Part shown: positions 1-6,558 of the stretch, in pieces
How the letters are laid out: the number at the start of each line of letters is the position of its first letter
Position numbering within the stretch: the stretch's first letter is position 1
From: Anaerolineales bacterium
GTDB taxonomy: Bacteria > Chloroflexota > Anaerolineae > 4572-78 > J111
DNA: 10,087 bases
NCBI GenBank assembly: GCA_012032575.1
Contig: JAAUSP010000256.1
Span: 1-10,087, forward strand
Reading direction: 5' to 3'
Translations under genes and position numbers: made by a program
Notes under the pieces: model-generated
What the model saw: only the letters and a program-made list of their open reading frames with translations
What the model was told of the DNA's origin: nothing
Database searches by the model: none

Positions 1-1
1 C

Positions 2-367
2 AACTATGGCCCGGTGGCGATGATTGGCGATGGGGTCAACGACGCCCCGGCCCTGGCCAGCGCCTCCATCGGCGTGGCTATGGGCGCTGCCGGCACCGAC
101 GTGGCCCTGGAAACCGCCGACGTGGTGCTGATGGCCGACGATTTGAGCAATATTCCCTACCTGATTGCCCTGAGCCGCGAAACCCGCAAAACCCTGATCG
201 TCAACCTGGGTTTCGCTATGGCTGCCATTGCTATTATGATTGTCGCCATCTTCTCCGCCAACATGCCCCTGCCCCTGGCCGTCATCGGTCACGAGGGGGG
301 CACGGTGCTGGTATCGTTGAATGGGTTGCGCTTGCTGCTGTATCGCCGCAGCCGCCGGGCTGGATAG
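2..367 (+). CDS. Heavy-metal P1B-type ATPase, C-terminal fragment (P1B-4-like)
   Basis: Only the last 121 residues lie in the window; the gene enters from the left edge. Visible residues 9-14 are the hinge motif GDGVND followed by APAL, which closes the phosphorylation domain of P-type ATPases. Residues about 65-85 and 89-113 are the last two membrane helices, and a short basic tail ends at TAG. The last helix carries HEGGT (residues 97-101) and then a V-LNGLRLL sequence. HEG(G/S)T in the final helix is the family signature of the P1B-4 group, which exports Co, Zn, Fe or related divalent metals from the cytoplasm, so this subgroup is preferred over Cu (P1B-1) or classical Zn/Cd (P1B-2) pumps. 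The matching SPC motif of the earlier metal-site helix is outside the window, so the metal cannot be settled. The gene ends 66 nt before the antitoxin start, and the next promoter begins just downstream. Confidence 0.93.
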   Translation, partial: NYGPVAMIGDGVNDAPALASASIGVAMGAAGTDVALETADVVLMADDLSNIPYLIALSRETRKTLIVNLGFAMAAIAIMIVAIFSANMPLPLAVIGHEGGTVLVSLNGLRLLLYRRSRRAG

Positions 368-377
368 AAGCGTAACA

Positions 378-406
378 TTGTCAACCTCAGCGGGTCGTGC
401 TAGAAT
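378..406 (+). promoter_or_regulatory. Sigma70-type promoter of the toxin-antitoxin pair
   Basis: TTGTCA (378-383) and TAGAAT (401-406) are separated by exactly 17 bp; each box matches consensus at five of six positions. The predicted transcription start near 413 gives a leader of about 20 nt before the antitoxin ATG at 434. It lies immediately after the stop of the metal ATPase, so the toxin-antitoxin pair probably has its own transcript. Seen in sequence; activity is inferred. Confidence 0.65.
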
Positions 407-430
407 CAGACTCAAAAAGAGAGTAGATTC
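403..430 (+). promoter_or_regulatory. Imperfect inverted repeat over -10 and leader: candidate operator
   Basis: GAATC (403-407) pairs with GATTC (426-430), and ACTC (410-413) pairs with GAGT (421-424). This gives nine pairs with a small 2/1-nt internal loop and a 7-nt A-rich centre. The repeat overlaps the -10 box TAGAAT and ends 3 nt before the antitoxin ATG, enclosing the weak AGAGAG ribosome site (418-423). Antitoxins of this type usually repress their own promoter, so this is the natural operator candidate. As RNA it could instead fold over the ribosome site. Confidence 0.4.
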
Positions 431-433
431 CCC

Positions 434-745
434 ATGAAAAAACTGGAACTGAAAGAAGCCCGCGCCCCTTATAATGTTTCTCTGGACGAGGCGCTCCTGT
501 CCGATGAGGTAGTGATTTTGGAAAAGGAAGGTCAGCCCGTCGCTGCTCTGCTGCCGATGGCCGAATATGCTGCCTTTCGGGCCTGGCGCGAGGCAGAAGG
601 GGTACAACAATTGAATTTACAATCCCCTCTAACCGAACGCCGCCAACGGCTAATAGCGGCGGCTGAACTTCTGTCACCAGATTACACCACAGATGATGAA
701 CTAACCATTTTCACCGTTCTTGATGGCGAGGATTTTCGTGAATAG
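434..745 (+). CDS. Phd/YefM-like antitoxin
   Basis: A 103-residue acidic protein. Residues about 17-46 (SLDEALLSDEVVILEKEG, then QPVAALLPMAEY) follow the Phd/YefM pattern of a short strand-helix unit with a 'vvI-e-eG-PVA-l-p--eY' core, used for dimer formation and DNA binding. The C-terminal half (about 60-103) is not conserved with anything I recognise and is rich in acidic residues, as expected of a toxin-wrapping tail. The ATG at 434 fits the promoter just upstream; its ribosome site is weak (AGAGAG, spacing 10). The reading frame overlaps the downstream toxin gene by 8 nt, so the two are translationally coupled. Expected role: bind and neutralise the MazF-like toxin and, as a complex, repress the promoter. 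Family assignment is moderate because the match is to a short core. Confidence 0.75.
   Translation: MKKLELKEARAPYNVSLDEALLSDEVVILEKEGQPVAALLPMAEYAAFRAWREAEGVQQLNLQSPLTERRQRLIAAAELLSPDYTTDDELTIFTVLDGEDFRE
728..731 (+). promoter_or_regulatory. Ribosome binding site that sets the toxin start
   Basis: GAGG (728-731) lies 6 nt before GTG 738, inside the antitoxin's last codons. In-frame TTG 720 and ATG 723 have no such site upstream and would add residues before the conserved N-R-G-E-V-W start of MazF proteins. GTG 738 is therefore preferred. Confidence 0.6.
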
Positions 746-1082
746 AGGTGAAGTTTGGTTGATAAACCTTGATCCGACAATTGGCGCTGAGATCAAGAAA
801 GCCCGTCCGGTGGTCATCGTCAATGACGATGCGATTGGCGTTTTACCACTGCGGGTTATTGTCCCCATCACCGATTGGAAAGATCGTTACGCAATTGCTC
901 CCTGGCTGGTTCGATTAGAACCTGATAGTAATAACGGTTTGTCCGAAAGTTCAGCAGCGGACGCTTTTCAGGTACGATCTGTAGCCAAAGAAAGATTTGT
1001 GCGACAATTGGGAGTTTTGCCTGATAGGGCAATGGCCGGAGTTACTCAGGCGCTGGCGATTGTGTTAAAATTTGGGGGGTAG
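738..1082 (+). CDS. mazF: MazF/PemK-family toxin, sequence-specific endoribonuclease
   Basis: From GTG 738 the product is 114 residues, the usual MazF length. It opens with NRGEVWLINLDPTIGAEIKK (residues 2-21), the family N-terminus with the RGEVW strand and the flexible loop before the active site. The catalytic pair expected from MazF/Kid structures is present: Arg23 in RPVVIVND and Thr45 in VPIT. These toxins cut single-stranded RNA at short motifs and stop growth when the antitoxin is lost. The gene overlaps the antitoxin by 8 nt (738-745), the standard coupling in such operons. Base composition looks somewhat more A+T rich than the flanking genes, consistent with a mobile module but not proof of it. 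The stop TAG (1080-1082) is only 2 bp from the end of the convergent cyclase gene, and no terminator is visible between them. Confidence 0.92.
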   Translation: MNRGEVWLINLDPTIGAEIKKARPVVIVNDDAIGVLPLRVIVPITDWKDRYAIAPWLVRLEPDSNNGLSESSAADAFQVRSVAKERFVRQLGVLPDRAMAGVTQALAIVLKFGG

Positions 1083-1084
1083 TC

Positions 1085-1649
1085 TCACACCACCCGATAC
1101 GCTTCCAGCGCCACCCCAACCTTCTTCTGAGTGTACTCAGGGTCCAACTGTTCAACCATCACCGAGTCGCCCAGGAGGCCGCGGGTGCGGGTGTCTACGT
1201 AGATTTCGCTTTCGGTGCGGCCTTTGATCGCCATTTTGCTCAGTTTGCTGGACATGTTGACCGCCGGGCCGACCATCGTGGCTTCCGGGCCGACGGTACC
1301 GGTGGTCACTTTGCCGGTACTGATGCCGATGCCCATGCCGGTTGCCAAACTCCTGGCTCTCTTTTTTCCACTCCTCGCGCAAGGTCAGGTAAGCCTGGCG
1401 CATTTTCAGGGCGGCCAGCAAAGCAGCATTGGCCGAAGAACTGCGCTGCCCGCCCTGGCGGCCGGGGAAATTGCCAAACACGCCCATCACGCTGTCACCC
1501 AGACTTTTATCCATGGCCCCGCCGGCCTGCACAATAATGGTAGACATCCGCAGCAAATACTCGTCCAAAAATGCCACCATCAATTCCGGGCCAATGGAGT
1601 TGGTCAGGTGGGTTGAGCCGTGAATATCGCCCATCACCACCGTGACCTC
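1085..1649 (-). other. Class III adenylate/guanylate cyclase domain
   Basis: Residues about 1119-1305. Both metal-binding Asp are present: Asp1126 in VVMGDIHGST and Asp1170 in DKSLGDSVMGVFG. Lys1166 is the adenine-specifying Lys of class III cyclases. After the second frame break, GIGISTGKVTTGTVG and VGPAVNMSSKL follow the family order. Thr1242 takes the place of the second base-contact residue, which is common in bacterial adenylate cyclases. Asn1249 is the transition-state Asn, but the Arg expected four residues later is Lys1253. The predicted product is cAMP, with reduced confidence because of that change. Class III cyclases work as dimers, which NACHT oligomerisation could supply. Confidence 0.85.
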
Positions 1650-4600
1650 ATTTTGGTGGGTCAATTCGGCAATGTAGCCGGGATCGTAGTAGAGATCCAA
1701 ATCGGTGCGGCGGCCAATTTGCCGGTCGCGTAACAGCCGCAGCCCCGACGTTTCGGCCAGGCCGTGGGCGATGGAAGGGTACTTCTCAACTACACTATCA
1801 AAATCCTCGCGGCTGATCGCCAGCAGGCGGGTCGGTTTGACGGCGCGAATGGTGGCGGTGCGCGGAACTGCCCGCAGCAGAGCAATCTCGCCGAAGAAGT
1901 CGCCCGGTTTCAGCCGGTTGATCACTCCCACCGACTGCCCGGCCATATCCGGGGCCAGCACTTCCACTTCGCCCACCTCGATGATGTAAAAGGTATCGCC
2001 CATTTCGCCCATGTGGAATACAATCTGGCCGGGCTTGTACTCGGCTACTTTGATTCGGTTGGCCAGCAGGACGCTTTGCTCCAGGGTCATCTTGCTGAGG
2101 ATGGGAATATTTTCCAGCACCCGCACTACGCCGGTAGCCAGGGCTTTTTCCAGAATATCAAGCTGCACCCGTGCTTCGGTGTAATCGGGTTTGAGCTGCA
2201 GGGCGTTGCGGAAAGACTCGCGGGCGGCCACGTAATCGCGCAGCGTTTTTTGGACCGCCCCCAGGTTGTAAAAGTGATGCGAATTGACCGGCTCCAACTG
2301 GGTGGTCGCTTTAAAAACGGTCAAGGCTTCGATATACTTGCCCTGATCGTGATAGGTGATACCCAACTGGTTATAGGCGTCCACAAAATCGGAACGGAGC
2401 CGGATGGCCTCTTCCAGGTGAATAATCGCCCGCTCAAACTGGTCCACCTGGCGATACAGCGACCCCAATTCATACTGCACCTCGGCTGAACCGGGTTCTT
2501 CTTCAATCGCCAGGTTTAAATAGGTTAGGGCTTCGGGGTAACGGCCCAGTTGCCGGCAGGCCAGACCCACACTGAAAAGCAGGGCAAAATGTTGCGACGG
2601 CGGCAGAAGTTGCTCCAGCCGGCGCAAAGCCTGGTTGATCTCCTCGCCGGAGTTAGCCAGACACTGCGCCGCCAGCCAGATACGGGCGTAATCATTTTCC
2701 TGGCCCAAAATTTTGGAGTACAGCGCGGCATTGTCGTGAGCAATCCCGTAGAGCAGCACAATGGTGCCCTGCCAACGGCGGCGGGCCTCAGTGGTGTGCA
2801 GACGTGGTTCAAGGTCCTGGCCCTGATCGCGCTGAGCCAGCGCGCAAAAAATTCCTGGTAGGTGTGATGGGCAAACTCCACCCAGGCCCGGTCGTCGGAG
2901 TAGCGCAGCAAGCCGCTGTGCTTGATTTCCTCATGCACATCTTCGGGGGTAATGTACTGCACTTCGACCCGCTCGCCGGGGGTAGCGCCTTCACGATAAA
3001 GGTAAAGCTCGCGGGTGATCAGCTCCGTCCAGCGGACTCGCGGAAAAGCCCACACCTCCTCTTCCTGCATGGCCAGGCCCAGACTGGCCAAAACACTCCG
3101 TCGCAGCACCAGCGGCACCTGCGATTTGGAGCGACCAAAGATTTTCCACCATTCGCTGTCGGTCCGCTCCAATAAGTTATCGGTAAACACCTCAAACAGG
3201 ATCCCCCGATTTTTTGGCAGCGCTTCGTTGCTGCGTTTGGCAATTTGGGCAAACATGTACAGGGCCAGCGGAGTCTGGGCCAAATCTTCCAGTTGCGGAT
3301 CGCTGTAGATTTCGCGGGCTACTTTGCGACCCTGCTCGGCGCGTAGATAGTTGACCAAAAAAGCTTCGATATCCTCGCCGGCCAGCCGCTGCAACAATGC
3401 TGTGCGAAAGCCATAGAGGGCGGTGTAATCCTGCACCCGGCAGGAAATAATAAAGCGGTGATGGGCATAGGTTTGAATAAAGCGGTTCAGTTCGGGCCGG
3501 GTTTTGGGCTGCAAGGGCATCTCGTTGAGGCCGTCCATCAAAAACAAAACTGAGTGGATCATGCTCTCGTCGGGACCTTCGCCCTTGAGCAGTTTGGTGA
3601 TATCTTCTTCGGTGTTGAATTCAAAGATTTCGTAGTTGTGGAAAGCCTTGAGGATGATACTTTCCAGCGTTTTGCCGGGCGTCAGCGCATTTAGTTTGAT
3701 AAAAATGGGCAGCACAATCGGCTGTTTGGCCTGGGCCAAAGCCCGTTCCGCCGACTCGGCGGTATCCAGCATCAACCGGCGTAGGACTGTGGTTTTGCCG
3801 GCCCCGGCCTCACCCAGCACAATGGTTCGGTGGTCATCAGATGTCAATTCGCGGACATCAACCGGCGTTTGGCGGATCAGGCTGGAACCTTCAATCCCAA
3901 AGCGGCGCAGCGGCGAAACCGTATCCTGCGCGCCTCGCTCGCGGGCATCTTCCAGGCGACGCTGGGCAATATCGGCCAGCAGGTCAAGCACAGCCGGGGC
4001 TTTGTTGGTCAGCAAACTCAGGGAGCGATGGGTCAGGGTGACAAATTTTGAAGGTTTGGTTGTCCGCACGGTGGCGGTGCGGGGGACTCGTTTAATCAGG
4101 GCAATTTCCCCAAAAAAGTCGCCCCGGCCCAACTTTGCCACCAGCATATCGTTCCCCAAAGCATCCGGGGCCAGCACCTCAACTTCGCCACTGACCACCA
4201 CGTAACATTTGTCCCCCTGCTGGCCTCGTTCGAAGACGACCTGGTTGGCCTCCATCGCTTCGGCGGTGGGGAACAAGGGGGCGAGTTGTTTTAACTCCTC
4301 AAAGGTCAGGGTGTGGCGGGGCGGGAAAGGCGTAATGGTTTCGGCCATGCGTGTGGCTTTGAGCGCCACATACAAATCTTTCCAAATGGTGTAGTCGGGG
4401 TCTTCAATAACCCGGCGCAGATAACGGCGAATGGGCGGTCGGTTGGCGTGAAGGTCAATTGGCTCAGAGTCGGCCCGGTTTTTGGCGCCCTGGGGCGATG
4501 GGCTGAGCGAAGGAAAACTGAAAAAGTGACCTTTCCAGCTCCAAAAATCGGGGGCATTGCGGGCCAGTTGAGTTACAAAGGACGAGGTACCCCAGATGAC

Positions 4601-5002
4601 AATAGGTTGGGCAATCAGCGTCAGCCGGTCGCGCAAAAAGTTCAGGAGGCGAACAAAGGTGGCTCGTTGTTCGGGGGTAAACTTTTCGATGCCGTAGACA
4701 AAAAATACAATGGATTTATATTTGCCGGTTAATTCCAGGTTTTTAAAGCGGGCCTGGTCGGTCAGTTCGGTCAGGCTGCGGACCAGGTTGGTATCTTTGG
4801 CCCCAACCTCGTAGTTAAAAACGTAGATACCTTCCGTTTCCAGGCGGCGGCGAAAATAGTCAATCAGCCGGGTGCGCAGGTCCAAATTATCACATTCGGC
4901 CACCGCCAGCCCGCCGAGATTGCTCATGCGCAACATGCCCAGGAGCATTCTGATTTCATCGGGAAAATGCCCGGCAAATTCGTCAGCTTCGGGTGAAGTC
5001 AT
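1085..5002 (-). CDS. cNMP-binding / NACHT / TPR / cNMP-binding / class III cyclase protein (reconstructed over two frameshifts)
   Basis: Read from ATG 5002 (AGGAG ribosome site, 5-nt spacing) to TGA 1087-1085. The frame breaks twice: one base is missing near the A6 run 2846-2851 (T6 in coding sense), and one extra base sits in the T6 run 1362-1367 (A6 in coding sense). The two cancel, since 3918 nt is 1306 codons, so the ends share a frame and about 1305 residues result. Uncorrected, the open pieces are 5002-2525, 2759-1152 and 1348-1085. Repair gives continuous family sequence at both joints: the NACHT ending YQEFFA runs into ALAQRD, and the cyclase helix EEWKK runs into RARSLATGMGIGIS. Domain order: degenerate P-loop-like 1-165, cNMP-binding 236-345, NACHT 385-720, four TPRs 806-939, cNMP-binding 961-1083, cyclase 1119-1305. 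Likely a cytoplasmic signal-transducing STAND NTPase whose output is a cyclic nucleotide; the input signal is unknown. No signal peptide or membrane helix is evident. It follows the ATPase gene after 96 nt, probably in one operon. Confidence 0.8.
1755..2588 (-). other. TPR repeats and second cNMP-binding domain
   Basis: Four 34-residue tetratricopeptide repeats are visible at about residues 806-939, with typical A/G positions and -P-- turn endings (EEEPG, LEP, LKP). They occupy the sensor position after NACHT, where STAND proteins carry LRR, WD40 or TPR modules. Residues 961-1083 are a second CAP_ED domain with GDFFGEIAL and VPRTATIRA, so its phosphate-binding cassette is also intact. It closely resembles the first one, including the EVEVLAPD strand before the cassette. 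It lies directly before the cyclase, so it is placed to gate that domain. Confidence 0.85.
2843..4297 (-). other. First cNMP-binding domain plus NACHT NTPase domain
   Basis: Residues 236-345 form a CAP_ED-type beta-roll. The phosphate-binding cassette GDFFGEIAL (294-302) and PRTA (307-310) supply the Glu that binds the ribose and the Arg that binds the cyclic phosphate, so ligand binding looks intact. NACHT follows: Walker A GEAGAGKTT (397-405), Walker B FLMDGLNEM (487-495), sensor-like RFIISCR (516-522), TPLALYM (577-583) in the place of the GxP motif, and the family ending HHTYQEFFA (712-720). In NLR-type proteins this module holds ADP at rest and oligomerises when activated. The frame break lies at the last residues of this block. 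Confidence 0.85.
4508..5002 (-). other. N-terminal segment of the NACHT-cyclase: degenerate P-loop-like domain
   Basis: Residues 1-165. GLAVAECDN (31-39) sits where a P-loop would be, but there is no GK[ST]. Residues 98-105 (IVFFVYGI) and 133-140 (PIVIWGTS) look like successive hydrophobic core strands, and APDFWSWKGHFFSF (150-163) closes the domain. I recall similar 'PLVFW---LARLAPDFW-WR--VF-F' sequences at the N-terminus of TPR and STAND proteins of cyanobacteria and Chloroflexota. Function unknown; plausibly an inactive NTPase module for protein-protein contact. The link between 166 and 230 is low in conserved features. Confidence 0.45.
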
Positions 5003-5007
5003 GCCGG

Positions 5008-5012
5008 CTCCT
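5008..5012 (-). promoter_or_regulatory. Ribosome binding site of the NACHT-cyclase gene
   Basis: AGGAG on the minus strand, 5 nt before ATG 5002. It supports that start over other in-frame codons. Confidence 0.6.
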
Positions 5013-5017
5013 GGGCT

Positions 5018-5038
5018 GAGAGATTAGAGATTGGAGAT
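5018..5038 (+). repeat. Heptanucleotide tandem repeat (3 units) between the two operon genes
   Basis: Three consecutive 7-mers, GAGAGAT, TAGAGAT, TGGAGAT, fill 5018-5038, and a fourth degenerate unit (CTAAATC) follows. The array lies in the 96-nt gap between the ATPase stop and the next ribosome site, so it would be transcribed as part of the leader of the NACHT-cyclase gene. Short heptamer arrays vary in copy number in other bacteria with large genomes. The rest of the gap (5039-5098) shows no convincing terminator or second promoter. Confidence 0.6.
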
Positions 5039-5098
5039 CTAAATCTTCCCACGAAGCGTCCAGTCTCCCTATAAAACCCTCGCTTTGTTTCAGGGCAG

Positions 5099-6430
5099 CT
5101 ATATTTGTTTCCAAACATCGGCTTCCCAATCTTCCAGTAATTCGGTGACAATGGGATGAACATCAAACCAGCCTTTGCCGTTGGGATAATACAGCACACA
5201 CAGTGATTCCAGGTGACGCATGTTGACATCGGCCCGGTTCTTGGTTTGCTTCACCCGCTGCAACCATTGGTAATCATCGTGTTCCAGGATGCGATAATAT
5301 TCACTTTTGAGCTTGTTCTTTTGAAAGTTGAGGACATTGTGGGTAATTCGGCTCAGCCCGTACTCCTCACAGTAAACACAGCAGCCGCGAATCACCCGGA
5401 TCAGTTCGCGCAGCACACCGCCGGTCATATTAATGGCCTCTTCAACCACGCCCTCGTCAAACAAATCGGGCGAAACCCGGCGGTAGACAATCTCGCGCAA
5501 AATAGCCACGTAAGGAGAATCGGACGGCTCCGGCGCGCCTTCTTTGGTATGCACCCGGAACATAGGCATATAATGAATTTCTAAAAATTGGCCCAGGTGC
5601 TTTAGCGCCGGGTCGTACAACAAGGAGATAGGGGCGGTATAAATAGCAAAGCAATCAAACGAGGCCAGGCTTTTAACGTGCTCTCTGAAAATATTGAGCG
5701 CGGCATCGAGCGGCTGAATTTTATCCAGGTCGTCAATAATCAGCAAGATGTTTTTGCCGGTAATGGCCGAAACTTCGTAGAGAATTTGGTTGATTAAATT
5801 GATGAGTTCGGGGATATATTTGCGGATGCGGGCGCGAATACCTTCGCGGATTTCACCTTCGCTTTTGAGGCGGACATCTATCAGCCGGATCAGACTGCCC
5901 AACCCCAAATCCAACCCAATTGAGTCTCTGGGCCGGGGTGTTTCATGAGGAGCTGAAATCTGGTTTTGATAAAGCCAATCATAAACCCGCCGGGCCGGCG
6001 ACTCATCAACCACGTAGCCCAGGCGTTCCATCTCGCGGTAAATGCCCAAAATAATCGAAAGAGCAATATCAACAAATTCGATGTTGTAAAGACCAACGAC
6101 TTCGCTGACGGAATACTGAATTGCCAGAAAATGGTTTCTTAAAAAATCTGAGCGGCCCACGCCTGTTTCAATGATATTGACCAGACAGGAGAGTTCGGTA
6201 CTTTTGCCGCAGCCGGTGTGACCCACAAACAAAAATTTGGTATTATTGGGGACAGTTGTGCGAGCACCGGCTTCAAGTTCACCCATCAACGCTTTTAATT
6301 CGGAGTGCATGCCCCGATTCACATAGAAATACTCCATATCTTTGCCCTTGAGCGGACGCAGATAATTGGTATTGGCGTAGGCCTCGATAAAGTTTCGGGC
6401 TGCCCCCGGATAGTGATGTTCCTCTGACAT
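5099..6430 (-). CDS. AAA/STAND-like P-loop ATPase, 443 residues
   Basis: ATG 6430 is the first usable start; an in-frame TAA lies 30 nt upstream with no ATG, GTG or TTG between. Walker A GHTGCGKST is at 70-78 and Walker B NILLIIDDLDK at 227-237, with a strand FAIYTAPISLL (261-271) as the likely sensor. Residues 340-370 (LRELIRVIRGC and on) resemble the helical lid of Orc/STAND ATPases, and the C-terminus (about 400-443: LESLCVLYYPNGKGWFDVHPIVTELL) looks like a winged helix. Residues 155-205 form a variable insertion. No effector or membrane domain is visible, so it is likely a cytoplasmic regulatory or remodelling ATPase. It is the first gene after a consensus promoter, and the NACHT-cyclase follows, which suggests the two act together. 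I do not recognise a named family. Ribosome sites are awkward: AAGGA is 1 nt and AGGAG 11 nt from the ATG. Confidence 0.85.
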   Translation of the reverse strand: MSEEHHYPGAARNFIEAYANTNYLRPLKGKDMEYFYVNRGMHSELKALMGELEAGARTTVPNNTKFLFVGHTGCGKSTELSCLVNIIETGVGRSDFLRNHFLAIQYSVSEVVGLYNIEFVDIALSIILGIYREMERLGYVVDESPARRVYDWLYQNQISAPHETPRPRDSIGLDLGLGSLIRLIDVRLKSEGEIREGIRARIRKYIPELINLINQILYEVSAITGKNILLIIDDLDKIQPLDAALNIFREHVKSLASFDCFAIYTAPISLLYDPALKHLGQFLEIHYMPMFRVHTKEGAPEPSDSPYVAILREIVYRRVSPDLFDEGVVEEAINMTGGVLRELIRVIRGCCVYCEEYGLSRITHNVLNFQKNKLKSEYYRILEHDDYQWLQRVKQTKNRADVNMRHLESLCVLYYPNGKGWFDVHPIVTELLEDWEADVWKQI

Positions 6431-6501
6431 GTCCTTAACGGCTCCTAACTTCGCCCCTTAAATCCGGCAGGTTTAATCAATATGTTAAATAACTATGTCA
6501 A

Positions 6502-6530
6502 ATTATAACATTCCCCGCTAAACATGTCAA
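6502..6530 (-). promoter_or_regulatory. Consensus sigma70 promoter of the ATPase / NACHT-cyclase operon
   Basis: On the minus strand TTGACA (6530-6525) and TATAAT (6507-6502) match consensus at every position. The spacer is exactly 17 bp, and TG stands one base before the -10, making it an extended -10 as well. The start is expected near 6495, giving a leader of about 65 nt. A second TTGACA (6501-6496) follows directly, with only a poor -10 (GATTAA) 17 bp further on. The two copies share TTGACATxGTT-like sequence 29 bp apart. Confidence 0.85.
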
Positions 6531-6558
6531 CGCTAACCTTAAAAAAGTAAAAGAGCTA

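Noticed and set aside
387..677. Minus-strand open frame over the antitoxin
   Set aside because: Antisense to a well-supported toxin-antitoxin pair with promoter and coupling; no domain in its translation.
1764..2489. Open frame of 241 codons on the plus strand
   Set aside because: It lies fully antisense to the TPR/cNMP-binding region, whose domains are unmistakable. Its translation shows no recognisable domain, and the region is explained by G+C-rich codon shadowing.
2846..2856. Programmed -1 ribosomal frameshift heptamer
   Set aside because: The coding frame is GAA TTT TTT GCG. The base before the two TTT codons is A, so the X XXY YYZ rule is not met, and no clear downstream pseudoknot was seen. 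Kept only as a polymerase-slippage possibility.
3636..4205. Open frame of 189 codons on the plus strand
   Set aside because: Antisense to the first cNMP-binding and NACHT domains; Ser/Arg-rich composition is typical of a shadow frame, and no ribosome site stands out.
5039..5098. Terminator or second promoter between the ATPase and NACHT-cyclase genes
   Set aside because: Only weak CCCT/AGGG-type pairings with long loops and no TTGACA-like box on the minus strand. An operon is the simpler reading.
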